From positions 620,001 through 684,000 of the forward strand of contig JAVDKK010000002.1 of NCBI GenBank assembly GCA_030849945.1: DNA of 64,000 bases, in the 5' to 3' direction. Below, one piece after another: positions 8,861-17,911 of this stretch; positions within the stretch are counted from its first letter, which is position 1; each line of letters begins with the position of its first letter. The stretch comes from Schauerella fraxinea (lineage in GTDB: Bacteria > Pseudomonadota > Gammaproteobacteria > Burkholderiales > Burkholderiaceae_B). The translations under genes were made by a program, and so were the position numbers. The notes under the pieces were generated by a model. That model was not told where the DNA came from. It was given only the letters and a program-made list of their open reading frames with translations, and searched no databases.

Positions 8861-11092
8861 ATGTCTCGACCCGAATCCGCCGTATCCCGCCCCGTTGTTG
8901 CCCCAACGTCTCCCAGTGCGAGCCTCCTTCCCGCGTTCTCGCTGGCTTTGTTGACGGGCGCCTTGTCCACCGGTGCAGTGCATGCGCAAACCGGCTCTTC
9001 GGGTTCGACCGCACAGCAACTCTCGCCGATCCAAGTCCACGGCGAAGCCATCGATGGCTATCAGGCGGTCGAGGCCTCTTCGCCCAAATTCACGGCACCC
9101 CTGCTCGATACGCCGCGAAGCGTGATCGTTGTGCCCGAAGCGCTGATGAAGGATCGCGGCGCCACGTCGCTGCAAGACGTACTGCGCACCACGCCGGGCA
9201 TCACCTTCGGTGCCGGCGAAGGCGGCACCCCGGTAGGCGACCGGCCGTTCATTCGGGGCTACGAAAGCAGCACGGATATTCTGGTCGATGGCATGCGCGA
9301 TTTCGCGCGTACGTCGCACGAGACGTTCAACCTCGAATCGGTGGAAGTGCTCAAAGGGCCAAGCTCCGCCTACAGCGGTCGCGGCTCGACGGGCGGCAGC
9401 ATCAATTTGGTCACCAAAACCCCGAAGCAGCAGAACTTCGTGGAAATTGGCGCCGGCATCGGCACTGACGACAACTACCGCACCACCGCCGATGCGAATT
9501 GGGCCTTTACCGATTCGACGGCGTTTCGCCTGAACCTCCTGCGCATGGGGGGCGATGTGCCGGGCCGGGACCATGTCGAAATCGATCGTTGGGGCGTGGC
9601 GCCTTCGCTCGCGTTCGGGATGGGGACGCCCACGCGCGTCACCTTGAGCTACTCGCACCTCGAAAACGACGACATGCCCGATCTGGGCATGCCGTTCAGC
9701 AATGCGGCGCGACCGGGCCGCAGCATGCCGATCCGTGTGGATCGCGACTTGTTTTACGGCCGCAAGAATGTGGATTACCGCAACAACACCTCGGATACCT
9801 CCACGGCGCGTATCGAACATGACCTGAACGATGTGTTTACCGTGCGCAACAGCACGCGCTACGTCAAAACGCTCAATGATTATCTGATGACGCGGCCCTC
9901 GTTCGACAACTGCACCGCCGCGTCAGTTGGCCCGTGCGCGACCGAAGGCCCTGGCTTGCAGTTCACCCGCGATGCCCGGGCGCGTTGGCGTCAAAGCGAA
10001 GCCATCTTGAACCAGACCGACATTTTCGGTGAGTTCGCCACGGGCAGGATTCGCCACAGCGTGACGGCGGGCTTTGAAATCAGCAAGGAAACGTTGTATT
10101 CGAAATCCGTGACGGGATTTCCCGGCCGCGACACCGATAGTTTCTACAGTCCCAATCCCAATCGGAATTACGCAAGCAACATCCAGCGTGGCCCGAAAAC
10201 CAACGACGGCAATATCAAATCGCGCGCCATCTACGTGTTCGACACGGTGAAGTTCTCCGAGCAGTGGGAAGCCAATGCCGGATTGCGTTACGACAATTTC
10301 CGTGTGACCAACAATACCGACGACCGCACCGATAACCTCTGGAACTACCAGCTTGGCCTGGTCTACAAGCCCCTGCCCAACGGCAGCATCTATGCGTCGT
10401 ACGGCACGTCGTCCAACCCCGTCGGTGAAAACCTTGGCCAGGCAGGTGGCGCCGACGGCCCGGCAGGTGGTGCAGCCATTCGCGATCTCGGCCCCGAAAA
10501 GAGCCGCAGTATCGAACTCGGCACCAAGTGGGATGTGATGAACGACCGCCTGTCGCTCACCGCCGCCGTGTTTGAAACCAAGAAGACGGATGCCCGCACG
10601 TTTGACCCCATCACTGGCGACGTCACCTTGGACGGCAACAACCGGGTACGCGGTGTGGAGTTCGGCGCGTCGGGGGCGATCACACCGCGCTGGAATGTCT
10701 GGGGCGGCTACTCGTATCTGGACCCCGAAGTCACGTCCTACCGAGGCGGTGCCAATGCCGCCACTGACTACAGTGGCAAGCAGATCAAGTTCATCGCCAA
10801 GCAAAGCGTGAGTTTGTGGACCACATACGCCCTCACCCCGGCCTTCACGGTGGGCGGCGGTCCCACCTATGTGGGCAAGCGCTTCGCCAACGATGCCAAT
10901 ACGCTCGAATTGCCGTCGTCGTGGCGCTACGACGCCATGGCGAAGTATCAGGTCAACAAGCAGTTCGGCCTGCAGTTGAACGTCAACAACATCAGCAATG
11001 AACGCATCTACGATGCCTCGCACGTGGGTCTATTTGCCCTGATGGCGCCGGGTCGCTCGGCCATGCTGACGGCCACTTATCGCTATGAGTGA
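8861..11092 (+). CDS. TonB-dependent outer-membrane siderophore receptor (Fiu/BfrD-like)
   Basis: 743 residues. The N-terminus has a signal peptide ending near AVHAQ (residues 39-43). The plug domain starts around residue 80 (TPRSVIVVPEALMKDRGATS) and includes DVLRTTPGITF, IRGYESSTDILVDGMRD and LKGPSSAYSGRGSTGGSINL, all standard for TonB-dependent siderophore receptors. The rest is a 22-strand-type barrel ending in aromatic YRYE. The DGMRDFARTSHETFNLE pattern resembles the catecholate receptors Fiu and BfrD. The protein would bind a ferric siderophore outside the cell and import it with energy from TonB-ExbBD. The start has an AGAGGA site. A possible Fur box lies upstream and an OmpR-type two-component system follows 95 bp downstream. 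Confidence 0.92.
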   Translation: MSRPESAVSRPVVAPTSPSASLLPAFSLALLTGALSTGAVHAQTGSSGSTAQQLSPIQVHGEAIDGYQAVEASSPKFTAPLLDTPRSVIVVPEALMKDRGATSLQDVLRTTPGITFGAGEGGTPVGDRPFIRGYESSTDILVDGMRDFARTSHETFNLESVEVLKGPSSAYSGRGSTGGSINLVTKTPKQQNFVEIGAGIGTDDNYRTTADANWAFTDSTAFRLNLLRMGGDVPGRDHVEIDRWGVAPSLAFGMGTPTRVTLSYSHLENDDMPDLGMPFSNAARPGRSMPIRVDRDLFYGRKNVDYRNNTSDTSTARIEHDLNDVFTVRNSTRYVKTLNDYLMTRPSFDNCTAASVGPCATEGPGLQFTRDARARWRQSEAILNQTDIFGEFATGRIRHSVTAGFEISKETLYSKSVTGFPGRDTDSFYSPNPNRNYASNIQRGPKTNDGNIKSRAIYVFDTVKFSEQWEANAGLRYDNFRVTNNTDDRTDNLWNYQLGLVYKPLPNGSIYASYGTSSNPVGENLGQAGGADGPAGGAAIRDLGPEKSRSIELGTKWDVMNDRLSLTAAVFETKKTDARTFDPITGDVTLDGNNRVRGVEFGASGAITPRWNVWGGYSYLDPEVTSYRGGANAATDYSGKQIKFIAKQSVSLWTTYALTPAFTVGGGPTYVGKRFANDANTLELPSSWRYDAMAKYQVNKQFGLQLNVNNISNERIYDASHVGLFALMAPGRSAMLTATYRYE

Positions 11093-11187
11093 ACGCGCGG
11101 GGCCATAGGGCCGCCGTTGCGGCGAACGGGGGTACCGTCCGCGTATCGGATATCATCGCCCCTCCCGCCGCAACCACGGAGGCCCGC

Positions 11188-11898
11188 ATGTGGCGCTGCC
11201 TGATCATTGAAGACGACATCGACAATGCGCGTTATATCGCCGATGGTTTCCGTCAGGCCGGCCACGCGCCGGTCGTTTGCCGCGATGGCGCCGAAGGGCT
11301 GAAACGCGCACTGGAAAACGATTGGGACGCGATCGTGCTCGATCGTCTCCTGCCCAACGATGTGGATGGACTATCCATTCTCTCCACCCTGCGTGGGCTG
11401 GGTAAGAAAACGCCGGTGCTGGTGTTGAGTGCGCTCAGTTCGCTCGACGAAAAAGTGCGCGGCTTGAAGGCCGGCGGCGACGATTACCTCACCAAGCCTT
11501 TTGCCTTTCCGGAGCTCTCCGCGCGGATCGAAGCCCTGGTGCGACGTGCCAACGATTCTGACGACCGGCGGCAACTGCAGGTAGCCGATCTCAAGCTCGA
11601 TCTGGTCACGCGCACGGTCGAACGTGCGGGCCAGCCGATTGCACTGCAACCCCGCGAGTTCAAGCTGCTGACCTACATGATGGCGCACTCGCCGCAGGTG
11701 CTCACGCGCACCATGCTGCTGGCCTCTGTGTGGGATTACCACTTCAATCCGCAAACCAACGTGATCGACGTGCATATCAGCCGGTTGCGCCAAAAGGTTG
11801 ACGGCGGCTTCGACCACCCCTTGATCCACACCGTGCGCGGCATCGGCTACGCCCTCACGCCGGGCCACATTGCGGCGTTGCCCGACGCCGAGGCATGA
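11188..11898 (+). CDS. OmpR/PhoB-family response regulator
   Basis: 236 residues from ATG 11188, which has GGAGG five bases upstream; the longer frame to 11089 is not supported. The receiver domain has the acidic pair IIEDD, the phosphoacceptor Asp in IVLDRLLPNDVDG, the Ser/Thr in LVLSALS and the Lys in LTKPFAFPEL. The C-terminal winged helix has REFKLLTYMMAHSPQVLTR and the recognition region VIDVHISRLRQKVD. It is a DNA-binding partner of the kinase gene that overlaps it by four bases (ATGA). Its position directly behind a siderophore receptor gene suggests, but does not prove, a role in metal or siderophore response. Confidence 0.93.
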   Translation: MWRCLIIEDDIDNARYIADGFRQAGHAPVVCRDGAEGLKRALENDWDAIVLDRLLPNDVDGLSILSTLRGLGKKTPVLVLSALSSLDEKVRGLKAGGDDYLTKPFAFPELSARIEALVRRANDSDDRRQLQVADLKLDLVTRTVERAGQPIALQPREFKLLTYMMAHSPQVLTRTMLLASVWDYHFNPQTNVIDVHISRLRQKVDGGFDHPLIHTVRGIGYALTPGHIAALPDAEA

Positions 11899-13283
11899 TG
11901 CGCTTGAGCTACTTGCTGCGTGGGCTCTGGAGCTCAGTATCGTTTCGCCTTACGCTCAACTACAGCGTGCTGGCCGTGTCGACCGCCCTGCTGCTGTTGG
12001 CGTTTTTCTACGTGCAAACCGTGGATGTGCTGACGGCGCAGTTCTCGCGCCAGATCACCGTTACGGCGCAACGATTGAGCAGTCACTTCGATCGTGGCGG
12101 GCGAGTCAGCCTGATCGACGAGATCAACCTTGAGCTTGCCGACAGCGTCGATTCGGATACCGAGATCTTCCTATTGCTCGGCCCCCAGAATGCGATCCTG
12201 GCCGGCAATCTGGATCTCGTCCCGCCCTTCGATGCGACGGACGACGCCACGTTCGAGCACAATGTGGTGCGTGGCGGCGTACAGGTTCGCGGCCTGATGG
12301 CCGTGCGCCCGCTTTCAGACGGGACGATCCTGCTCGTGGGATTGGACATTCGCGATATGCAGCACATGCAACGGCGCATTCTGAACGCCAGCCTGCTGGG
12401 GGCCGCCATGGCCTTGCTTATGGTGGTGGGCGGCACGTTCCTGTTTCGCCGAACCCTGCAACGACGCGTGGAGATCATTCGCCACACGGCCAAGCGTATC
12501 GGTGCAGGCGAACTGACCCGACGGGTGCCGTTGCAGCATCGCGAGGACGAGTTTGCGTTGCTGACAGATGATATCAACGACATGCTCGATCGCATCGAGC
12601 GTCTCATGACCGGCGTGCGCAACGTGTCGGATTCTGCCGCGCACAATTTGCGTACGCCGCTCGCGCGGGTGCTGTCGCGGCTGCGCACGGCGGCCAGCGA
12701 TCGCGCCAGTGCCGACGATCTGCGTGCCGCCAATACCTATGCGATCGCCGAACTCGACAACCTGATCGTCGTGTTCGAAAAACTGCTCGAGATTGCCGAG
12801 GCCGAGTCCGGCGCGCAGCGCAAGCGCTTCGAGCGGTGCCACTTGGACGCGATTGCGCGCGACGTGGTGGATCTTTACGAGGCCGTGGCTGAAGACCAGC
12901 GCATCACGCTGCGGTACGACGGACACCGCGCCGTGCAGGTGATGGGCGACGCCGACCTGCTTGCCGGTGCGATCGCCAATCTGGTCGAAAACGCGCTTAA
13001 GTACGCCGGCGTCGGGGCAGTGGTCACACTTACCGCCGAGGTTCATCAAAACGTGGCCACGCTTGCCGTGTGCGACAACGGACCGGGTGTGCCGGCCACC
13101 AAACGCAGCCGTCTGGGCGAGCGTTTTTATCGCGCCAGCGAAGGCGGCAACGGCTTCGGGCTCGGCCTGGCGAGTGTGACGGCAGTTGCCCGCTTGCACG
13201 GCGGCGCGCTGAAAATCGAAGATGCCGCGCCCGGCTTGCGCGTGGCGATCGCCCTGCCCGCAGCGCCCATTACCGAACCGTAA
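11895..13283 (+). CDS. Sensor histidine kinase
   Basis: 462 residues. Transmembrane helices lie near residues 18-40 and 166-186, with a periplasmic sensor region of about 125 residues between them and a HAMP linker after (RVEIIRHTAKRIGAGELTRR). The phospho-acceptor His250 is in AAHNLRTPLARV; the residue after His is Asn, where Asp or Glu is more common. The ATPase domain has the N box (NLVENALKYAG), a DNGPGVP motif and GFGLGLASV. The gene overlaps the regulator stop codon by four bases, so the two are translationally coupled. The layout resembles QseC/PmrB-type kinases. The ligand is unknown. Confidence 0.92.
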   Translation: MMRLSYLLRGLWSSVSFRLTLNYSVLAVSTALLLLAFFYVQTVDVLTAQFSRQITVTAQRLSSHFDRGGRVSLIDEINLELADSVDSDTEIFLLLGPQNAILAGNLDLVPPFDATDDATFEHNVVRGGVQVRGLMAVRPLSDGTILLVGLDIRDMQHMQRRILNASLLGAAMALLMVVGGTFLFRRTLQRRVEIIRHTAKRIGAGELTRRVPLQHREDEFALLTDDINDMLDRIERLMTGVRNVSDSAAHNLRTPLARVLSRLRTAASDRASADDLRAANTYAIAELDNLIVVFEKLLEIAEAESGAQRKRFERCHLDAIARDVVDLYEAVAEDQRITLRYDGHRAVQVMGDADLLAGAIANLVENALKYAGVGAVVTLTAEVHQNVATLAVCDNGPGVPATKRSRLGERFYRASEGGNGFGLGLASVTAVARLHGGALKIEDAAPGLRVAIALPAAPITEP

Positions 13284-13404
13284 TGTTTTGGTAATGCCGC
13301 AGGGAGACGATCTCCCCTAGCATGACCTCTTTTCCAAGCCGCCTGCATCGCGTGGGCGACTGACACGCGGCCGTATACGCCGCGCCAGAAAAGGGAGACG
13401 TGCC

Positions 13405-14145
13405 ATGGCAAGCGTACACATCGACCGGGCATTGAACCGCAAGCTCAAGATCAATCGATTTCTGAGCTTTCCCCAGTTTGCGGAGTTGATGGTGCAGCAC
13501 CGGCTGCAGCTCGATGCCTCGGAGGAACCGGTTGCCTCGGGCAACGGCCAGCGCTGGCAAACGGGTCCCACCGGCATGCTGTCGGCGCATGCGCCGGCGC
13601 TCGTGAGCGATCCCCACACGATTCAGATCGTCTCGGATGTCGGGGCGTTGGCAGACTCATTGTTTGCCGATGCCCACACGGAGCTCTATCTGGAGCCCTC
13701 TCTCGGAGTGACGAGCCGCTCGGCAGGTGGCTCGGACAGCGGCGTCAATCTGGTGGTGAAATCATTCGGTGGCGATGTCATCGAGAACGATGCCGACGCC
13801 CCGCCCACCGTCCCGGTACTTGTGGATATCGCCCGGTTGCTCAAGGGTGTGAGTGTGGCGTCCACCGCGCCCGCGCACTTCGCGGATCTGATTGCAAAGA
13901 TGGTGCGCGATCAAGTGTGGATCGACATCGCGCTTTATCCTGCTCGCGACGCCGAGGAACGCGACGAACGCGTCGAAGAAGACCTCGAGAGCCTGCACCT
14001 GCAGGACGATTTGCACGACCACGATCGCGTGGCCCGCCCGCACGCGCGTACGAGCGTGACGGCCGCGCCGCTCAGACCATGGAGAGCTTCGCGGCGGTTT
14101 GCTGCTGCTCAGGGCTCACGCCGGAAGATTGCAGCGCCTCGCTGA
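13405..14145 (+). CDS. Hypothetical protein (246 aa), 3' end overlaps the opposite gene
   Basis: Starts MASVHIDRALNRKLKINRFL with a good AGGGAG site. The first ~215 residues have mixed composition and end in an acidic stretch (DAEERDERVEEDLESLHL), with no domain I recognise. The last ~30 residues are rich in Arg and Ala and run antisense into the gene at 14072-14614 (74-bp overlap). That suggests the original stop was lost and the tail is read-through of non-coding sequence, or that a small frameshift is present. There is no signal peptide. The gene follows the two-component pair but has its own spacing of 121 bp. Confidence 0.6.
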   Translation: MASVHIDRALNRKLKINRFLSFPQFAELMVQHRLQLDASEEPVASGNGQRWQTGPTGMLSAHAPALVSDPHTIQIVSDVGALADSLFADAHTELYLEPSLGVTSRSAGGSDSGVNLVVKSFGGDVIENDADAPPTVPVLVDIARLLKGVSVASTAPAHFADLIAKMVRDQVWIDIALYPARDAEERDERVEEDLESLHLQDDLHDHDRVARPHARTSVTAAPLRPWRASRRFAAAQGSRRKIAAPR

Positions 14146-14614
14146 GCGCCTTCATCGCCGTGGCCAGCGCGGTGTTGATCACCCCAATCTCGGCCTGCAA
14201 CTGCTGCACCTTTGCAGCGCGCTGCTTGGGCGTAAGCGTTTGATCGGACATCGTACGCTGCAGTTCTTCCATCTTCTCTTTCAACTGCTGTTTCAACTCA
14301 CGAATCTGCTTGAGCGCGTTCTTGATGCCCAACGGCAGATCGCTGTCATCGATATCGCTGTTGTCTTGGCGCTTGGCCGGTGCTGTGCCCATGATGCCGC
14401 CGGACATTCTGGCCATCGTCCGGCCCTCGGCGGATAGACTCACCACTACCCCGCGATCGCTTTTATCGGCCGCACCATCGTCGTCGCCCTCTGCATTCGC
14501 TTGCGCCTCGAGCGCCTCGGCATTCGCCACCGTGGGGCTCGAATAGGCATTGGCCGATAAGGCGGCTGCGCCGGCAACGGCCGACAGCGCAGAAGGCGTC
14601 ACGGGATCGGTCAT
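14072..14614 (-). CDS. Hypothetical coiled-coil protein (180 aa)
   Basis: The N-terminal ~75 residues are Ala/Ser-rich and acidic (MTDPVTPSALSAVAGAAALS). Residues ~95-150 are strongly helical with coiled-coil character (IRELKQQLKEKMEELQRTMS, then KQRAAKVQQLQAEIGVINTA). The C-terminus ends QQQTAAKLSMV. No known domain was recognised and there is no obvious membrane segment. It is convergent with, and overlaps, the 13405-14145 gene. The codon-position pattern is regular along the frame, which supports it as a real gene. Confidence 0.65.
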   Translation of the reverse strand: MTDPVTPSALSAVAGAAALSANAYSSPTVANAEALEAQANAEGDDDGAADKSDRGVVVSLSAEGRTMARMSGGIMGTAPAKRQDNSDIDDSDLPLGIKNALKQIRELKQQLKEKMEELQRTMSDQTLTPKQRAAKVQQLQAEIGVINTALATAMKALSEALQSSGVSPEQQQTAAKLSMV

Positions 14615-14875
14615 CGAGATTATTCCTGCTTAAAAGTGATTGCCGTTTGCTTTCATACGGGGCAAGCGCCCAAGTGTTGATTACGGCAGTTTGCGCCCTA
14701 AATTAAGTCGGCATCAATGTGTGGACGGCGCCGCCTGCGATCTGCGCATCTGGTTCATATACATCCCCATCTGTGATATCGGCGCAGTATTCGCGGCGTC
14801 GCTTCAAGGGCAGTGCATCGTAAAATCAGCCGCAGATCGCTTTAGGGTTCGTAAAAACCGCAGTTGGAGCCGGCC

Positions 14876-15757
14876 GTGCTGAACTATCGTCACCTGTATT
14901 ACTTCTGGATCGTCGCTAAGGAAGGCGGATTCGCCCGGGCCGCCGAACGGCTGGACATGGCGATTCAGACGATCAGCGCCCAGGTGCGTGAACTCGAAAA
15001 AAACCTGGGGCACGAGTTGCTCAAACCCGCCGGCCGTGGCGTCGCGTTGACGGACGCCGGCGAAGTAGCGTTTGCCCGTGCCGAGTCGATCTTCCAGATC
15101 GGCCAGGCGCTCCCCCAGGACGTCAGCAGCGCGGCCACCAAACCAACGATCCGTTTGTCGGTGGGTCTGTCCGACGGCATCTCCAAATTGGCTGCGCACA
15201 GTTTGTTAGGTCCGGTACTCGACACCCCAGACCTGCGTCTCACCTGTCACGAAGGCGAATTCGATCAACTGCTGGGTGAGCTTGCGCTGCATCGTCTGGA
15301 CTTGGTGCTGGCCGGACAAGGTGCACCGGCCAATCCCAACCTCCGCTTAGTGAGCGACCGACTCGTGTCGTCACCCGTGGACTGGTACGGACCGGCGAAA
15401 TGGGTGCGTCGCGTGCACGCGCAGGCGTTTCCCGCAGTGTTGGCGGAGCTTCCCGTGCTGATGCCTACCGGGCATTCCGTGCTGCGCACCACGCTGGACC
15501 GCTGGTTCGACGATCACGGCCTGCGCCCCAACGTGGTTGGCGAGTTTGAAGATAGCGCGCTGATGTCGGTATTTGCGGCGGGGGGCATGGGCGTCTTTCC
15601 CATCAGCCGCCTGGGTGGCGACAACATCGGCAGGCTGCGCGGGCTGCGTCTGCTGGGACGCTGCGACGACGTGCAGGAAGAGATTTACGCGATCAGGAAC
15701 CGGCGCGGCGAACACCACCCCTTGGTGCAGCGCGTGCTATCGGCCACCCGCGGATAG
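14876..15757 (+). CDS. nhaR: LysR-family regulator, NhaR-like
   Basis: About 293 residues. I chose GTG 14876 because the protein then begins MLNYRHLYYFWIVAKEGG, the characteristic NhaR start, and GGAG lies eight bases upstream; a TTG at 14864 extends it by four residues. The helix-turn-helix is FARAAERLDMAIQTISAQVR. The effector domain continues to HHPLVQRVLSATRG. NhaR activates Na+/H+ antiporter genes in enteric bacteria and other genes elsewhere. No antiporter gene is adjacent here, so the target is unknown. The name rests on overall similarity recalled by eye. Confidence 0.8.
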   Translation: MLNYRHLYYFWIVAKEGGFARAAERLDMAIQTISAQVRELEKNLGHELLKPAGRGVALTDAGEVAFARAESIFQIGQALPQDVSSAATKPTIRLSVGLSDGISKLAAHSLLGPVLDTPDLRLTCHEGEFDQLLGELALHRLDLVLAGQGAPANPNLRLVSDRLVSSPVDWYGPAKWVRRVHAQAFPAVLAELPVLMPTGHSVLRTTLDRWFDDHGLRPNVVGEFEDSALMSVFAAGGMGVFPISRLGGDNIGRLRGLRLLGRCDDVQEEIYAIRNRRGEHHPLVQRVLSATRG

Positions 15758-15978
15758 CGCGGCGGGAGTGAGGGCGTTATGCCGGCCATCCAATACTTCG
15801 TTTTTTTCGATGTTTAACGAACGTTATTGCTGGTTTTTCAATTCGTTCGGCGAGGCTATTGTTCTCGACGTGCCATCCGCAGCCTTTGCTGCGCGACAGT
15901 GCCGCCGGAATATCGGGCCTCTCGTCGCACATCCTGTGCATCGCGTGCCCGTGACCGACACCATGAATGGAGCAGTAA

Positions 15979-16371
15979 ATGAAGAAAATCGTTTGGATCA
16001 CGTTCGCGGCCCTCACCGCCCTCTGGACGGGGCTGGTGACGGCCGCGTTGCAACTGATGCATTGGGTGCTGGCCACCATCGGTGCCGTACAGTTGCCGCC
16101 CGGTGCCGGCGGCGTTGCCACTTCGCCCGAGCTGGCGTGGCTTGCGCCTTGGCTGGGCCCGCTCGGCATGCAATCCCTGCAAGACGGCGTATTGGCCACC
16201 GTGCAAGGGTTCAATGCCATCATCCCGTCCGCCGTCGGCTTGGGCAGTTGGATCGCCGTCCTCGTCTGGATCGTTTGGGGCTTGGGCGTAGCAGGTCTGC
16301 TGATCCTGGCATTGCTGCTGCATAAGCTCGCCGCCCGACGTCAACCCGTCCAGCAAACGCACCCCATCTAA
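15979..16371 (+). CDS. Small inner-membrane protein (130 aa)
   Basis: Begins MKKIVWITFAALTALWTGLV with a GGAG site six bases upstream. Two clear hydrophobic helices lie near residues 4-30 and 89-115 (IAVLVWIVWGLGVAGLLILA), followed by a basic cytoplasmic tail (HKLAARRQPVQQ). The central ~55 residues are rich in Gly, Pro and Trp and probably lie in the periplasm. The family is not recognised. It follows the NhaR-like regulator by 221 bp and could be a target, but nothing in the sequence shows this. Confidence 0.7.
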   Translation: MKKIVWITFAALTALWTGLVTAALQLMHWVLATIGAVQLPPGAGGVATSPELAWLAPWLGPLGMQSLQDGVLATVQGFNAIIPSAVGLGSWIAVLVWIVWGLGVAGLLILALLLHKLAARRQPVQQTHPI

Positions 16372-16462
16372 GCAGAGGCCAGCTTGACTGCGCAGTCGAT
16401 CGTGATCAGCGGCGCATCAATCGCCATCAGCGGCTCACCGTCCCCAGCCGTAAGGATGAGAT

Positions 16463-17017
16463 ATGGCCGAGCACGCCACACTCTCCTCTACGGCAGGCGA
16501 ATTACGGTTACTTTTCGATGCTCGCTGCGCCGCAGCATATGTGAGAATAGGATCGATCAACGTATCTGGAACGCTCATCGTGAACCTGATTCCTACCCGA
16601 TCCCTTTTGGTCCCGCCCGGCTCGGCCAGTTGCTCGCCTGGCCTGCTTAGCGGCGTACGTTTGTTGATCGTCGACGATGCCGAGGAAGTACTCGACGCGG
16701 TGACGACATTGTGCGAGATGGAGGGCGCGACCGTGGCGACCGCCGCCACGCCCAGTGACGCACTGCGGCAATTGGCGCAGCATGACTTCGATCTGCTCGT
16801 TTCGGATATCGGGTTGCCCGAGATGGATGGCTATGCACTACTCGCCACCATTCGAAGGGGCGAACGTAACGCCAACATTCCGGCGTTGGCGCTTACCGGA
16901 TACAGCACGGCACGTGGCCGAAACAGTCTCTTCACCGATGAACTCAGCAAACCCGTGCCGATGGCAGATTTGCTGATTACGCTGCAAACGATGTCGAAGG
17001 CGCTGGTTCCGGCTTGA
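16463..17017 (+). CDS. Single-domain receiver (CheY-like) protein with N-terminal extension
   Basis: 184 residues from ATG 16463, supported by an AAGGA site. The first ~62 residues have no recognised domain. Residues ~65-180 form a receiver: LLIVDDAEEV (acidic pocket), LLVSDIGLPEMDGY (phosphoacceptor Asp), LALTGYS (Thr) and LSKPVPMADL (Lys). All catalytic positions are present. There is no output domain, so it would act by protein contact. The sequence style (GEMEGATVATAATPSDAL-like spacing) resembles receiver modules at the C-terminus of hybrid kinases, so it may descend from one. No kinase gene is adjacent. Confidence 0.75.
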   Translation: MAEHATLSSTAGELRLLFDARCAAAYVRIGSINVSGTLIVNLIPTRSLLVPPGSASCSPGLLSGVRLLIVDDAEEVLDAVTTLCEMEGATVATAATPSDALRQLAQHDFDLLVSDIGLPEMDGYALLATIRRGERNANIPALALTGYSTARGRNSLFTDELSKPVPMADLLITLQTMSKALVPA

Positions 17018-17138
17018 TTCGCTGCGGTGCTTGATCTTCCGCGTTACTCGTTTTGCCACGAGCTTGATCTCTTGCCCGACCAGTGCACGCCGGCTGGGCA
17101 AGATGCCGCGGTAGTCTGTTTCCAGCGCACCGCTGCGC

Positions 17139-17603
17139 TCAAAGCTCCGCGAGTGATGGATCTTCCGCATCACGCGACCCGCCACGTAGCGCCCGCCTGG
17201 GATCGCTAATGCCCCGTGCTCGCTCGGGACCCAACAGCGCCCTCAATTGATCGGCCACACTGCCCAATGTAACGGTGTCGTGCAGATTGACCACCTCGAT
17301 CAATAAAGATGAGGCCTGGGTACTCCCCCCGACCGCCCGGTCCAGATCGTCGGCGGACCAGAGCACCACCCGCCGCCCATACGCCGCGCCCGCTTGCACG
17401 CAAGCGATGTGTCGATACGCACTAAGGGAGATCAGGGGAAGGTAGGTTACGCCGTGCGTGATCGTGACGGATGCGCTGCGGTGCTCGTCATCCGCGTCAT
17501 CGAACTCGACACCCTCTCCCGGGCCGCCCAAACCAAAGTCACCATCGAACACATCATCATGCGGCTCGAGTGTTGCGCGCGTGTTATTTGTTGAGAGCGT
17601 CAT
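17139..17603 (-). CDS. Hypothetical protein (154 aa)
   Basis: Begins MTLSTNNTRATLEPHDDVFD with a GGGAGG site. The N-terminal ~45 residues are acidic and likely disordered; the middle (VTYLPLISLSAYRHIACVQA, then VVLWSADDLDRAV) has alternating strands and helices. The last 25 residues are Arg/Asp-rich. No family was recognised. It is preceded by a 20-codon open frame whose stop overlaps this start (ATGA), so the two are probably co-translated. Confidence 0.6.
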   Translation of the reverse strand: MTLSTNNTRATLEPHDDVFDGDFGLGGPGEGVEFDDADDEHRSASVTITHGVTYLPLISLSAYRHIACVQAGAAYGRRVVLWSADDLDRAVGGSTQASSLLIEVVNLHDTVTLGSVADQLRALLGPERARGISDPRRALRGGSRDAEDPSLAEL

Positions 17604-17662
17604 GGCGACCTCCCAGCGTGCGCCGCCGGTCGCGCATGGACATCGGCGAATTGGATAGTCAT
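17600..17662 (-). CDS. Tiny ORF (20 aa) coupled to the 154-aa hypothetical gene
   Basis: ATG 17662 has an excellent GGAGGAG site eight bases upstream, the best in the area. The frame encodes MTIQFADVHARPAAHAGRSP and its TGA overlaps the next ATG as ATGA. It may be a leader peptide that sets translation of the downstream gene, or a small protein in its own right. It is too short for homology judgement by eye. Confidence 0.5.
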   Translation of the reverse strand: MTIQFADVHARPAAHAGRSP

Positions 17663-17911
17663 GGTGTCTCCTCCAGAGCGGAGTGTGAGTCGTCTTTTCG
17701 ATCTACCGACTTCTGCACCTGTCACAGCATTCATCGTGCCGAAATCCTGCGGGAGCGACGTTATCCGATGCTTGCTGGGGCGGTTGTTACGCTACGATTG
17801 CGCCGTACATCGGCGGCATCGATGAAAGCGCTATTTTGCGCGTAACTCAAGAATTTAGACCGGCAAAATCTACACTTCGTTCACTCACTTTCAAGAATTT
17901 CTGGAGCGGTT

